A stretch of 55,537 bases of DNA from Nostoc flagelliforme FACHB-838. GTDB taxonomy: Bacteria; Cyanobacteriota; Cyanobacteriia; Cyanobacteriales; Nostocaceae. Numbering within the stretch: position 1 is the stretch's first letter; every line of letters begins with the position of its first letter. A program made the translations under genes and the position numbers. Below, in pieces: positions 28,382 through 37,704 of this stretch. The stretch is from positions 1 to 55,537 of the forward strand of contig NZ_JACJSI010000045.1 of assembly GCF_014698065.1 (NCBI RefSeq), in the 5' to 3' direction. The notes below the pieces were generated by a model that made no database searches, had not been told where the DNA came from, and worked only from the letters and a program-made list of their open reading frames with translations.

Positions 28382-29224
28382 ATGAAACGGCGTTTATTTA
28401 GGCAAAAACGAACAAGGGTAAATACTTTATTTACCATAGCTATTTTTACTACATTGACCGCAATTAGCAGTATTTCTTGTAGTAAGAATGACAATGTATT
28501 AGTGACAGAAATAGGAGTCAGTCAACCTAGCCGTCGTTCAACTACAACGTCCATTGGTGGGGAATTCTATCTTCAAGGAAAGAATCAGCATTTAAACGGC
28601 GACTTGCAAGCTGCGATCGCTTCATATAGTAAGGCAATTGCTCAAAACTCTCAATATGGCGCTGCCTACAATGGCCGGGGATTAGCCTACTTTGATTTGG
28701 GAGACAAGGAAAAAGCGATCGCAGATTATAATCAAGCACTTCGCATCAACCCTAACGACGCTGAAGCCCACAATAACTTGGGAAATGCCCGTGCCTCACT
28801 AGGAAATAATAGAGAAGCAGTTAAAGATTACAGTGAAGCGATTCGTCTGAATCCCAACTATGCCGAAGCCTACAATAATCGGGGGAATGCCCACGCCACC
28901 AATGGGGACAAAAGAGGGGCGCTAAATGATTTTGACCAAGCAATTCTCCTCAACCCTAAATATGCGATCGCTTATAATAACCGAGGAAATGCCCGTGCTG
29001 CCAATGGAGATCCGAAAGGTGCGATCGCAGATTACAATCAAGCCATTCGTCTCAATCCTAACTTTGCCCCTGCCTACAATAACCGAGGAAATGCCCGCGC
29101 CACTAATGGAGACAAACAGGGGGCACTCAAGGATTTACAGCAAGCAGCAAACATTTTTCAAAGTCAAGGTAACAATGACTTATACCAACAAGTGATGAAT
29201 AACATCAAAGAGCTTGGACAGTAG
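28382..29224 (+). CDS. TPR-repeat lipoprotein
   Basis: A 280-residue protein with a basic start, a hydrophobic segment and a lipobox-like SISC (about residues 30-33), so probably a membrane-attached lipoprotein. From about residue 58 it consists of tetratricopeptide repeats, five to six in all, of the form AEAYNNRGNAHATNGDKRGA with a following A(I/L)xDFDQAIxLNPKYA. The central repeats are nearly identical at the DNA level (CCTACAATAACCGAGGAAAT-type), so recent internal duplication is likely. TPRs mediate protein binding; the partner is unknown. ATG 28382 opens the signal segment. Confidence 0.85.
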   Translation: MKRRLFRQKRTRVNTLFTIAIFTTLTAISSISCSKNDNVLVTEIGVSQPSRRSTTTSIGGEFYLQGKNQHLNGDLQAAIASYSKAIAQNSQYGAAYNGRGLAYFDLGDKEKAIADYNQALRINPNDAEAHNNLGNARASLGNNREAVKDYSEAIRLNPNYAEAYNNRGNAHATNGDKRGALNDFDQAILLNPKYAIAYNNRGNARAANGDPKGAIADYNQAIRLNPNFAPAYNNRGNARATNGDKQGALKDLQQAANIFQSQGNNDLYQQVMNNIKELGQ

Positions 29225-29290
29225 GGAGTGGAGATTGGGGACAAGGGGACAAGGGAAGCTACTAAACGCAATGCCCAATGCCCCAATGCC

Positions 29291-30946
29291 CTACTCTTCA
29301 ATCAATGGGCTGCGAAGGTCTTCTACCATCGCTTGAATTTCTGCTGGAGGAGGTGGCGTTAGGCGTGAAACTACTAGGGTGACAGCGAAGTTGATTAGCA
29401 TACCTAAAGTACCGATTCCTTCTGGAGAAACCCCGAAAAACCAGGGTTGCATCCCGCCAAACTTAACGCCGACAATGTAGATGATTGTAAAAATTAAACC
29501 CGTTACCATGCCGGCGATCGCACCTTCAGAGTTAGTGCGCTTGTCGAAAATCCCCAGGAAAATCACCGGAAAGAAACTAGCGGCGGCTAAACCAAAAGCA
29601 AAAGCTACCACTTCACTCACAAATCCCGGCGGATTCACCCCAAAATATCCGGCGAGGACAAGGGAAAAACCTACCATGATCCGCCCGACAAATACCCGTT
29701 TTTGTTCTGAGGCTGATGAATCTATGATCCGGTAGTAAATATCGTGGGCGATAGAACTGGAAATTACCAGCAATAAACCTGATGCTGTAGACAAAGCAGC
29801 AGCCAAACCGCCAGCCGCTACCAAGCCAATCACCCACGGAGGCAGATTAGCTACCTCTGGGGTAGAAAGCACAATGATATCTCGGTCAATCTTGATTTCA
29901 TTGGTGTCTTTATTTGGTGTTAACTGGAGACGCCCATCTTTATTTATGTCATCAAAAGCCAACAGTTTAGTTTTTTCCCACTTGGCCGCCCAGTCTAGCT
30001 GCTGCACTTCTGCAACTGTATGATCGTGCAGGGAATCGATCAGGTTGTAGCGGGCAAACATGGAGAGGGCTGGAGCAGTTGTATAAAGAATGGCAATAAA
30101 TAGTAGTGCCCAACCAGCAGAATAGCGAGCTGCACGCACACTTTTTACTGTGTAAAAGCGGACAATGATATGAGGCAAGCCAGCAGTGCCTACCATCAGG
30201 GCAATGGTGGTGAACAGCACATCTAACATCGACTTGTTCACAAATGGCTCAGTATACGGCTTAAACCCCAAGTCAACCTGGATTTTATTGAGTTTGTCAG
30301 CAATATCACTGAAGGTAAATGCTAGTTGGGGAATAGGATTACCAGTCAGAAACCAGGCGATCGCGATCGCTGGAATCAGGTAAGCAAAAATCAACACAGA
30401 GTATTGTGCTACTTGTGTCCAGGTGATGCCTTTCATCCCCCCTAACACAGAGAAAAAGCCGACGATCACCATACCGATGATCACGCCTGTATTAATATTT
30501 ACTTGTAGAAAGCGGCTAAAAACAATGCCCACGCCCCGCATTTGTCCAGCAACGTAGGTGAGAGAGACGAAAATGGCTGCTACTACTGCCACCAGACGAG
30601 CGATATTAGAGTAGTAGCGATCGCCTACAAAATCTGGCACCGTATACTTACCAAATTTCCGTAGATAGGGAGCCAATAATAATGCTAGCAATACATAGCC
30701 ACCCGTCCAGCCCATTAAATAAATAGAACCGTCGTAACCCAAAAAAGAAATCAGCCCCGCCATTGAAATAAATGAAGCTGCGGACATCCAGTCGGCGGCG
30801 GTAGCTGCACCATTAGCAATTGAAGGTATCCCTTGACCTGCTATAAAGAAGTCTTTACTATTTTCGACTCGTGATTGCCAACCTATATAAATATAGGCGA
30901 GGAAGGAAAGTCCAACTAATACAATAGTCCAAATTTCAACTGACAC
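29291..30946 (-). CDS. Sodium:solute symporter, large subunit (VC_2705/ActP-like)
   Basis: A 551-residue integral membrane protein of the SSS family, with about 13 helices. Motifs include KDFFIAGQGIPSIANGAATA, AADWMSAASFISMAGLISFL, YTVPDFVGDRYYS, a hydrophilic insert (TKLLAFDDINKDGRLQLTP, about 310-345), ALSTASGLLLVISSSIAHD and a C-terminal VSRLTPPPP. The adjacent DUF4212 gene identifies the subfamily (TIGR03648) that works with a small subunit; acetate or another short monocarboxylate is a plausible substrate but is inferred. The start is GTG 30946 with GTGAGGAAAAACC just upstream, nine bases after the small-subunit stop, so the two are co-translated. Confidence 0.9.
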   Translation of the reverse strand: MSVEIWTIVLVGLSFLAYIYIGWQSRVENSKDFFIAGQGIPSIANGAATAADWMSAASFISMAGLISFLGYDGSIYLMGWTGGYVLLALLLAPYLRKFGKYTVPDFVGDRYYSNIARLVAVVAAIFVSLTYVAGQMRGVGIVFSRFLQVNINTGVIIGMVIVGFFSVLGGMKGITWTQVAQYSVLIFAYLIPAIAIAWFLTGNPIPQLAFTFSDIADKLNKIQVDLGFKPYTEPFVNKSMLDVLFTTIALMVGTAGLPHIIVRFYTVKSVRAARYSAGWALLFIAILYTTAPALSMFARYNLIDSLHDHTVAEVQQLDWAAKWEKTKLLAFDDINKDGRLQLTPNKDTNEIKIDRDIIVLSTPEVANLPPWVIGLVAAGGLAAALSTASGLLLVISSSIAHDIYYRIIDSSASEQKRVFVGRIMVGFSLVLAGYFGVNPPGFVSEVVAFAFGLAAASFFPVIFLGIFDKRTNSEGAIAGMVTGLIFTIIYIVGVKFGGMQPWFFGVSPEGIGTLGMLINFAVTLVVSRLTPPPPAEIQAMVEDLRSPLIEE

Positions 30947-30955
30947 GGTTTTTCC

Positions 30956-31210
30956 TCACTTCTTGAGATTGTATTTTTGGTCTAGCTTGTCCATTTGAAA
31001 GGCATAAATGAAAATCAAGGCCACAAATACCAGGATTGACCCTTGTTGCGCCATCCAAAAGCCAAAGGGCACGCCAAAAAACCGTATCGCATTCAAAGGT
31101 TGAACCAACAAAATACTAAAAACTAGGGAAACCAATGCCCAGACAATTAAAAGATTACGAATTAAAGCAGTATTAGCACGCCAATAAGACCGGCGCTGAT
31201 CCTCATCCAT
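30956..31210 (-). CDS. DUF4212 symporter small subunit
   Basis: An 84-residue protein with two membrane helices (LIVWALVSLVFSILLVQPL and FWMAQQGSILVFVALIFIYA) and the family signature PLNAIRFFGVPFGFWMAQQG. DUF4212 (TIGR03647) proteins are encoded directly upstream of the VC_2705-type sodium:solute symporter, as here, and are thought to form a complex with it. It begins MDEDQRRSYWRANTALIRNL at ATG 31210 and is the first gene of a two-gene operon. Confidence 0.9.
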   Translation of the reverse strand: MDEDQRRSYWRANTALIRNLLIVWALVSLVFSILLVQPLNAIRFFGVPFGFWMAQQGSILVFVALIFIYAFQMDKLDQKYNLKK

Positions 31211-31947
31211 CGTTGTTCATCATTATTGCGTTAGTGCATCAAAATAATACCAGTAAGCCGTTGATATCCTGCCTAATGACTGTATTAATTTTTAAATTAT
31301 TTAGTAAATAATATTTATCATTTAAGTAATAAATGCAACCAAGTAATTGCTGTTTAAAAATTCGCCTATAGCTGGTTGTAAAAAAATGTTGGTTTATGAA
31401 GCTGAAATATCTCACAAATGATTAGTAACATAAAAATTTTATATACATAATCTTTAATATAAATTACGTACTATTAGCTAAAAAATTTACGCCCTGAAAG
31501 ACTATCTATTGACTTTTGACTGCTATACAAGCAATTGAAAACCATAAAAGTTAATAAAGTAAATTTTTAAAAGATACGAATAACTACTATGGACTATCGC
31601 GTATTTATTTTTATACTATATGTATAATGAGCTTGTTATTACACATACATGGCATTACCAAAACATAGTAAATTATTATACAAATGCTGTTTTACTCAGC
31701 TTTCCGATGCATTGCAGCTAGTATAGATGAAAATTTATATCATCACGGTGAAAAAAAGCTGATTTCAACAATCAGCATCTCCATAGATTTTTTAACTAGT
31801 CTTGGAAGCCGCGCAAAAATAACTTACCTAATTATTTATGAGCAACCTTGGTTCTCAAGCTTTGCAGTTTTGAAATTGGGTAACTTTTTCGTGCGTGTCT
31901 TCAGAAAGTACGGATTTCAGCTTTAACCATACCATCAGCCAGAATAT
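31211..31947. other. AT-rich intergenic region
   Basis: A 737-bp spacer between the divergent symporter operon and M50 peptidase gene. An 80-codon plus frame (31684-31926) has irregular composition and no recognisable product. Nothing else is seen apart from presumed promoters. Confidence 0.4.
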
Positions 31948-32553
31948 ATGTTTATCGAAACACTCATCACAGAGCCGATTCATTTTTTCAGAATTATTGT
32001 AATTGTTATATTCTCTATCACTTTGCATGAACTTGCTCACGGCTGGGCTGCTATGATTCAAGGAGATGATACTCCTCAAAAAACTGGTCATCTGACGCTT
32101 AATCCTGTAGTTCACATGGGCAAAGAATCGATCATTTTTCTCTGTCTTATGGGTATAGCTTGGGGACAAATGCCTGTCAACCCCTCTAAGTTTCGCTCTG
32201 GGAAGCTAGGCAATATTTTGGTATCCGCAGCTGGGCCATTATCAAATCTGGCTTTAGGAATTCTATTTATTGCGATGCTGAAATTCCTCTCTAAGCCGAG
32301 TCTTTCAGGACTTTTTAGCGGAGAATTTCTTTACTTAGCTGCTCAGATAAATTTGACCTTGTTTCTTTTTAATCTGCTGCTAATTCCACCACTGGATGGT
32401 TTTCATGTTTTCAGTGAAATTTTTCCTCAGCTAAAGCCACTGCAATATAGCCAATTTGGAGTTTTTGCAATGATGCTTCTATTTATAATTCCAGAATTTG
32501 GGGCAGGAATTAGTGGCATTGCTCATTTAGTTATTCAGTCTGCACTTGGATGA
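31948..32553 (+). CDS. Site-2-protease family (M50) membrane metallopeptidase
   Basis: A 201-residue protein with the zinc motif HELAHG in its first helix (about residues 28-33, FSITLHELAHGWAAM) and the second metal-ligand motif LIPPLDGFHVF near residue 150. Four to five hydrophobic helices are visible. The GHLTLNPVVHMG segment and AWGQMPVNPSKF are typical of the short, soluble-domain-free S2P class common in bacteria. Members cut membrane proteins within the bilayer; the substrate is unknown. No anti-sigma factor gene is adjacent. ATG 31948 was chosen because the HExxH helix follows at the normal distance. Confidence 0.88.
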   Translation: MFIETLITEPIHFFRIIVIVIFSITLHELAHGWAAMIQGDDTPQKTGHLTLNPVVHMGKESIIFLCLMGIAWGQMPVNPSKFRSGKLGNILVSAAGPLSNLALGILFIAMLKFLSKPSLSGLFSGEFLYLAAQINLTLFLFNLLLIPPLDGFHVFSEIFPQLKPLQYSQFGVFAMMLLFIIPEFGAGISGIAHLVIQSALG

Positions 32554-32628
32554 AAATCAACAATTTTGTAAGCAGAAATAGATTATTTATATAGTAATCT
32601 GATTTTATTTGTGATGAGTAAAAGCCAA

Positions 32629-32663
32629 AGATGCCCCGTTTTTTTTGAAAAGCCGGGGCATCT
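32629..32663. terminator. Bidirectional terminator
   Basis: AGATGCCCCG / CGGGGCATCT arms of 10 bp around a T8GAAAAGC loop, in the 116-bp space between two convergent genes. Confidence 0.7.
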
Positions 32664-32669
32664 TATTGT

Positions 32670-34061
32670 TTATGAATGATTTAGGATAGCCACTTTTCTG
32701 CTGTAATACTCAGTCTTAGCATAGATGCTGATAATACTATTACCAACTGCAAAAAAAGTACCTTCTTGCTCATCTTTAGAAAATTGCAAACTTGGATATT
32801 TAGCAGCAGCTTCTTCTGCATTCATGGGTTTTGCTTCTATTTGCTCTGGCAAGGCTCCAGTACAACCAATATAGAATACCAAGGGAGAAATCTTCTCTCG
32901 ATATATTTTTTCTACATATTGCTCTAGTTTGCTATTTGCAGTTGTCAATGCTGTAACCATTTCTTCTTTACTGATTTGCTTCCCAGTTTGCTTATCCTGC
33001 AATAACTCCACCAAACTATTAGCACCAACTTTCTTAAGAATATCTCCAACTACACTATTTTGCTCAAGTCCAAGAAAATCATCGAAAATTGGTTTCATAA
33101 ACTCATCAACTTTCGTAATCTTGGTGCGTGATGACAGTAATCTGTGCCTAACAGCGAGATTTTCATTAAATGCCCTCTCAAAAGTAGGCTTGATGAGAAT
33201 TTCTCCAGTCTCTTTATCATAAAGACGATACATCTTCTTTAAAAACTTGTTAGCAGAAGGTAACTTACTCATGTTCAGAATATCTTGACTACCTATGTCA
33301 ATTTTATAGCTCAATTTTGAGTCAATAGTAGCATTAGCTAGAGCTTCATGGATGTCTGTGTATTCATTAGTTGTAGGAAAATTGATGTAAACGTTCTTGG
33401 ACAAATAGTGCTTTTTAAATTCATCTAACTGTCCTGATACAAATACATCTGACTCCTTTTTTAAGTGAGCAGAAATAATGCTAGTAAGTACTTTAATTTC
33501 TGCCACTTCATTGAATAGCCCATCAATGCTGCTGTAATAACTATTAGCAGCCACAAGCGGCAATTTATCTAAGTAAATGGTATGTTCAGCACGAAAGTCA
33601 AAATCTTCTGCATTCAACACACCCTTTTCTTTGAGTAAGTCAAAAGCTTTTTTACTGCTAATTTTGACTTCTAAGGACTTGACGTTTATTTTGCCGTCAC
33701 TGACAATTGTATAATTATTAAAGCTATTGAGGTCATTTACTAGCAAACCTGCTACCTCAAGAGTGGGGGTTTGGTCTGCAAATTTGGTAAGTTTGACTTT
33801 ACGTTTGATAAGCATATTGATAGTAGCGGTATTGCGATTAAACTGAAACTCACCCATACCAACATACTCAGCATTATCCATATATTCAGTTTGCAACCAA
33901 GGCTGAAGCAGTTCGCCATTTTCGTTTCTTACACCTTTAACCCGCTTGATACATTTTCTTTGATAATGTTCTTGCAGGTGCTTGATGTTGACGATAATAT
34001 TATTGCGATATTCTGCGAAAATTTGGATTAGTTCTATGAGAGAAATCTTATTATTCGTCAT
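32670..34061 (-). CDS. Hypothetical protein, 463 aa, unrecognised
   Basis: A long, well-formed frame with no homologue I recognise. No signal peptide or membrane helix is seen. The composition is Lys/Asn/Ile-rich and the DNA AT-rich, with no HIP1 octamer across the gene. The N-terminal third contains EYVGMGEFQFNRNTATINML and KRKVKLTKFADQTPTLEV, which look like beta structure. A middle part (NVYINFPTTNEYTDIHEALA, then LSYKIDIGSQDILNMSKLP) is followed by helical text (VGDILKKVGANSLVELLQD). The C-terminus ends YAKTEYYSRKVAILNHS. GAAAGTAGCAAT precedes ATG 34061. It may be an acquired gene; there are no integrase or phage genes beside it. Confidence 0.7.
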   Translation of the reverse strand: MTNNKISLIELIQIFAEYRNNIIVNIKHLQEHYQRKCIKRVKGVRNENGELLQPWLQTEYMDNAEYVGMGEFQFNRNTATINMLIKRKVKLTKFADQTPTLEVAGLLVNDLNSFNNYTIVSDGKINVKSLEVKISSKKAFDLLKEKGVLNAEDFDFRAEHTIYLDKLPLVAANSYYSSIDGLFNEVAEIKVLTSIISAHLKKESDVFVSGQLDEFKKHYLSKNVYINFPTTNEYTDIHEALANATIDSKLSYKIDIGSQDILNMSKLPSANKFLKKMYRLYDKETGEILIKPTFERAFNENLAVRHRLLSSRTKITKVDEFMKPIFDDFLGLEQNSVVGDILKKVGANSLVELLQDKQTGKQISKEEMVTALTTANSKLEQYVEKIYREKISPLVFYIGCTGALPEQIEAKPMNAEEAAAKYPSLQFSKDEQEGTFFAVGNSIISIYAKTEYYSRKVAILNHS

Positions 34062-34686
34062 ATTGCTACTTTCCAGATAAAGGTTAAGAATTATTGAAAG
34101 CCACAGTTAATGAAGTTTATTACTATTCCTAAATAAGCTGTTATAGCGGTTTCCATTGAGGTGTGGTACAACATTATATCGCGTGGTGTAGGGGCACGGC
34201 AGTGCCGTGCCCTTACGGGTGTACCTCACACAAACGAGAAGCGCTATACAACCGTAGAAAGTTGAAGGGGAAATACACGATTAATTGATGCCAAAATCTT
34301 AAGATTGACACATACCACACAACTATTGTGTGTTTATGATTGCATTCACAAACTAGCTACTATGGCTTTCATTTACTACAAACTTTGGGCATCGCCTGGT
34401 AAACTTCGCGTTGCATATTCACCGGATATTCTTTTATAGTACAATTGTATCATATAAATGCCAAATTGTGTAGGCGTAGCCCGTGATAGATAAACCTCTT
34501 CTATCACTCTCGGGAAGGGCAATCTCTAGAAACTTTATCAGTCGATGTTTATCGAGGAGTTTACTACTTTTTACCTTTGGTGCTAACAGCAGTTTTGCTA
34601 CTTTTATATGAAATTAAGTTTAGAGTAGGTAGTTCAGCAAGTATCAATAAATTGTGAAGTTCAGCTTCGTATATCCATAAACAATA
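34062..34686. other. Intergenic region with a large imperfect palindrome
   Basis: At 34141-34252 an extended hairpin combines TTATAGCG...GAGGTGTGGTACA, the core GTAGGGGCACGGCA (34188-34201) / TGCCGTGCCCTTAC (34203-34216), and GTGTACCTCACAC...AGCGCTATA. A GTAGGCGTAGCCCGTGATAG fragment at about 34471 and CACACAACTATTGTGTG at about 34317 follow. No gene is seen. Confidence 0.5.
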
Positions 34687-34719
34687 AGATACCCAACTTC
34701 TCTAAAAAGTCGGGTATCT
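34687..34719 (-). terminator. Terminator of the 395-aa RTX gene
   Basis: AGATACCCAACTT / AAGTCGGGTATCT arms, one mismatch, eleven bases beyond the stop codon of the minus-strand gene. Same design as 6887-6917. Confidence 0.6.
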
Positions 34720-34730
34720 AAACCTTGTTG

Positions 34731-35918
34731 TTAACTGATGGTTGTGATTGCCCTACCTAAATTAATTTGCAGCTTATCTAGAGATTGTTGACTTTGAATA
34801 ATACCAATCAATTGCTCAGAACCATTACCGTCAAAACGATCAGCATCAAAGAAAATTCCTAGACCATAAACATCATTTGGGAGAGTGACATTTTCTAGCT
34901 TATATTCTATGGCTCCCTTAAGCTGAATGACATCTTTCCCCGGCTCAAAGTCAGCAATTAGAGCGTAGCTTGGTGGGGGTTCATTAGGAGAGGGTGCAAC
35001 AATAAATCGAATTTGACTATCATCATAATAAATTTTAAAGGGATCTCCAAGAACAAAAGTATCTCTACCTGCACCACCAATCAATGTGTCTCGCTCTAAC
35101 TGACCTGGTTTTTCTTCTAAAGAATCCACACCAATGAGGATATCATCACCTCGGCCACCAATTAAGGTGTCATTACCGTTACTACCAATTAAGGTATCAG
35201 TACCGTCACCTCCAGAGAGGATATCATTAGCAAAACCGCCAGCAAGTGTGTCTTTTCCAGCACCGCCCTTGAGGGTATTATTTCCTAATGAGAATTGGGC
35301 AGAAAGGAAATCATTTCCATCGCCACCAACAAGTAGATTACTGCCTGTTGAATACTCAACATTCAAGTTATCATTACCATCCCCACCGCTGAGAGAATTA
35401 TTACCAGAGGCACTATTAAATAAGTCGCCAGAAGCATTCAGAGAATCATTTCCATCCCCACCAAAGAGCAAATTATCGCCTGTTGAGTTGTTAACATCTA
35501 GGAAATCATTACCAGCACCACCCTTGAGGGTGTTATTGCCAGATGGATTAGGGCCGTTAAAGTCAACAGCTATAAGAAAGGTGGAGGCAGAAAGAAAATC
35601 ATTGCCATCACCACCAAGAAGTAGATTATTACCAGATGAAAAGTCAACATACAAATTATCATCTCCAGCTCCACCCTTAAGGGTGTTATTACCCAAGGTG
35701 TTAGTAGCAAAGAGATTATCGTTATTAGTGCCACTAAAAAGCAGATTCTTACCAGATGAAAAGTCAACACTTAATGAATCGCCACCAGCCCCACCCTTGA
35801 GGGTGTCACTGCCCCCATTACCATCTAAGATATCATTGCCTGTCAGACCTCTAATCAAGTCATTGCCTGTTGTGCCATTGAGAAAGTCGTTACCATTAGT
35901 GCCATTGATCTTTGCCAT
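34731..35918 (-). CDS. RTX (hemolysin-type) calcium-binding repeat protein
   Basis: A 395-residue protein that is almost wholly RTX repeats: GTTGNDLIRGLTGNDILDGN at the start, then longer units of the form GNNTLKGGAGDDNLYVDFSS spaced by about 40 residues, then TLIGSNGNDTLIGGRGDDIL. The C-terminal about 110 residues (RDTFVLGDPF..., LIADFEPGKDVIQLKGAIEY, GSEQLIGIIQSQ) form the folded cap usual for such proteins, which probably carries the type I secretion signal. Calcium binding outside the cell is expected. No enzymatic domain is seen. ATG 35918 gives MAKINGTNGNDFLNG. Alone in its unit; no ABC exporter nearby. Confidence 0.85.
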   Translation of the reverse strand: MAKINGTNGNDFLNGTTGNDLIRGLTGNDILDGNGGSDTLKGGAGGDSLSVDFSSGKNLLFSGTNNDNLFATNTLGNNTLKGGAGDDNLYVDFSSGNNLLLGGDGNDFLSASTFLIAVDFNGPNPSGNNTLKGGAGNDFLDVNNSTGDNLLFGGDGNDSLNASGDLFNSASGNNSLSGGDGNDNLNVEYSTGSNLLVGGDGNDFLSAQFSLGNNTLKGGAGKDTLAGGFANDILSGGDGTDTLIGSNGNDTLIGGRGDDILIGVDSLEEKPGQLERDTLIGGAGRDTFVLGDPFKIYYDDSQIRFIVAPSPNEPPPSYALIADFEPGKDVIQLKGAIEYKLENVTLPNDVYGLGIFFDADRFDGNGSEQLIGIIQSQQSLDKLQINLGRAITTIS

Positions 35919-36475
35919 CGCTTTTACCTAGCTGAATTAGTTTTTTGAGTTACTTAAGCTTTTAAAAAGCAGTTACCACTGTTTTGGGGCACAAAAAACT
36001 GCCTTGATTTTCCCGTTGATGTCATCTTTGAAAGACACTAAATTGTCTAAAACATTCACCCTGCTGACTACTTGCAAATAGGACTGTTTAAATGTCACGT
36101 ATTGTACAAATTTGTGAGGGTGTACATTCACGAAAATACTCAGCTTTAAGCTTTTTTAAATCACCTTTTAACCAGCAGCGTATGCTTTGAAAGGTTCATG
36201 ACGGCTACTATGAAATTGGAAAACATTCAATTAGCTTTACATTAGCTTGATAGCGCAGATTTACTTAGATGTCTATATCTGAACAAATAACTTTGCATAT
36301 TCTTTACATTATTTCCGTAAAATTGTATTTGAAAATACTTCTCTTTATGTATTCTTTACTGAAAAAACAAGAGTTATCCAACAGAATTCAGGAGTCAAAA
36401 TGGGTTAAACGCCCCGCTACCCTAACAGAATTAATTCTGTACAACTTTCCTTCTTCTTAGGTTGCTTCAAATAGG
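35919..36475. other. AT-rich intergenic region
   Basis: No credible gene. Near 36380 the text CAGGAGTCAAAATGGGTTAA followed by ACGCCCCGCTACC and AATTCTG units resembles a common Nostoc degenerate repeat rather than a start site, as its ATG is followed by a stop after one codon. Confidence 0.35.
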
Positions 36476-36509
36476 CATTCCCAGTCTCTGACATCAGAGG
36501 CTGGGAATG
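36476..36509 (-). terminator. Hairpin downstream of the SDR gene
   Basis: CATTCCCAGTCTCTG / CAGAGGCTGGGAATG arms with a four-base loop and one mismatch, about 95 bp past the stop at 36603 and the likely end of the PHA-locus transcript. Confidence 0.5.
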
Positions 36510-36602
36510 AGAAAAATGGGAAATTGAGCTTTTTGTAAATTTCGTCAACAGAGACTTGTGGGTACACAGTAGCCTTTTTAAGGGGAGCTAGTGCATTTAT
36601 CC

Positions 36603-37607
36603 TTAATCTTTGATTACTTGAGCTGCTAGCAATGCTAATGCTGCTGTACCAGCGATCGCACCCCACTGGAGAACCGGATTTTTTTCTAGCCAGTCGGAAA
36701 CACTAGGTATAACCAAGTGACTATAATCTCCGTTAACTCTGTCGTCTTCAGCAACAGGTTCGTAAAAATTATTTGATGCATCTTCAGACTTCGGCTCGGA
36801 ACTATGCTGTAACTTAAAGCCGATAAGCAGTAACAGTGAATCTACTAATGGTGGTGAGACGCGCTGTACCAAATCTAATACTTTAGCTACATCCCCAACC
36901 AAGTAGTCACGAGTTGGATGTTCAGCTACATGGAGGATGGCATCAGCTACAAGTTTAGGCTCGTAGTAAGGTGGTATCCCGGCAGGCTTTACGCCTAACT
37001 TCGTCCGGCCATTATTCCAGAAGGGACTGTTGATCACCCCTGGCTTTACACTTGTAACACTGATGGGCCATTTTTCATGTTGCAACTCAACGCGCATCGC
37101 TTCGATAAAACCCTCGACCCCATGCTTGGCTGCCGAGTAAGCACTTTGGTAGGGGAGCGATCGCGTACCTTCCACTGAAGAGACATGGATCAATGCCCCC
37201 CGTCCCTCACGCTTCAAATGGGGTAGGGCCGCCATTGCACCATATACCTGTCCCATCAGATCGACATCAATAACATGCTTAAACTCTTCTGGTGTTGTAT
37301 TGTCGAAAGTGGCAAAGATGCCGATGGCGGGGACATGTACCCATGTATCCAGTCGCCCGTAGACTTCCACAGTTTTATCTGCGATCGCCTTAACTTGGTC
37401 AAATACTTGCACATCAGCTACGCAATAAGTTGCCTCGCCGCCAAAGCTGCGAATTTCCTCTACTAAAGACTTTAGCTTCGACTCACCGCGAGCGGAGACT
37501 ACCACTTTTGCCCCGCGTCTAGCAAACTCAAGAGCTGTGATCCGTCCGATGCCACTGGAGGCTCCAACGACGGAAACGACTTGCTGATTGATTGGCTTTA
37601 ATTTCAT
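36603..37607 (-). CDS. SDR-family oxidoreductase with C-terminal membrane segment
   Basis: A 334-residue short-chain dehydrogenase. The cofactor motif is GASSGIGRITALEFARRG (about residues 16-33); the catalytic Ser and YSAAKHG (Tyr, Lys) lie near 140-160, with SVKPGVINSPFWNNG after them. After the 250-residue SDR core there is an extra tail ending in a hydrophobic segment LQWGAIAGTAALALLAAQVI, so the enzyme may be membrane-tethered. AAGGAG lies eight bases before ATG 37607. It is the last gene of the block that starts with phaE and is separated from the hydrolase by a GGGGATTGGGGATT-type repeat. Substrate unknown. Confidence 0.85.
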   Translation of the reverse strand: MKLKPINQQVVSVVGASSGIGRITALEFARRGAKVVVSARGESKLKSLVEEIRSFGGEATYCVADVQVFDQVKAIADKTVEVYGRLDTWVHVPAIGIFATFDNTTPEEFKHVIDVDLMGQVYGAMAALPHLKREGRGALIHVSSVEGTRSLPYQSAYSAAKHGVEGFIEAMRVELQHEKWPISVTSVKPGVINSPFWNNGRTKLGVKPAGIPPYYEPKLVADAILHVAEHPTRDYLVGDVAKVLDLVQRVSPPLVDSLLLLIGFKLQHSSEPKSEDASNNFYEPVAEDDRVNGDYSHLVIPSVSDWLEKNPVLQWGAIAGTAALALLAAQVIKD

Positions 37608-37704
37608 TAGTGTTACTCCTTAAAAGGGATTGGGGATTGGGGATTGGGTACTGGGGATTGGGAATTAAAATTCATTTCTAGAGTCCCTAGTTCCCAGTCC
37701 CCAT

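Noticed and set aside
31684..31926. 80-codon frame upstream of the M50 peptidase
   Set aside because: Irregular composition, no recognisable motif, no convincing ribosome site; likely chance in AT-rich DNA.
35134..35931. 265-codon plus-strand frame rich in Ser, Pro and Leu
   Set aside because: Shadow of the RTX repeats on the other strand.
36269..36460. 63-codon frame before the SDR terminator
   Set aside because: The end lies in a degenerate AATTCTG-type repeat and the start in AT-rich DNA; no support as a gene.
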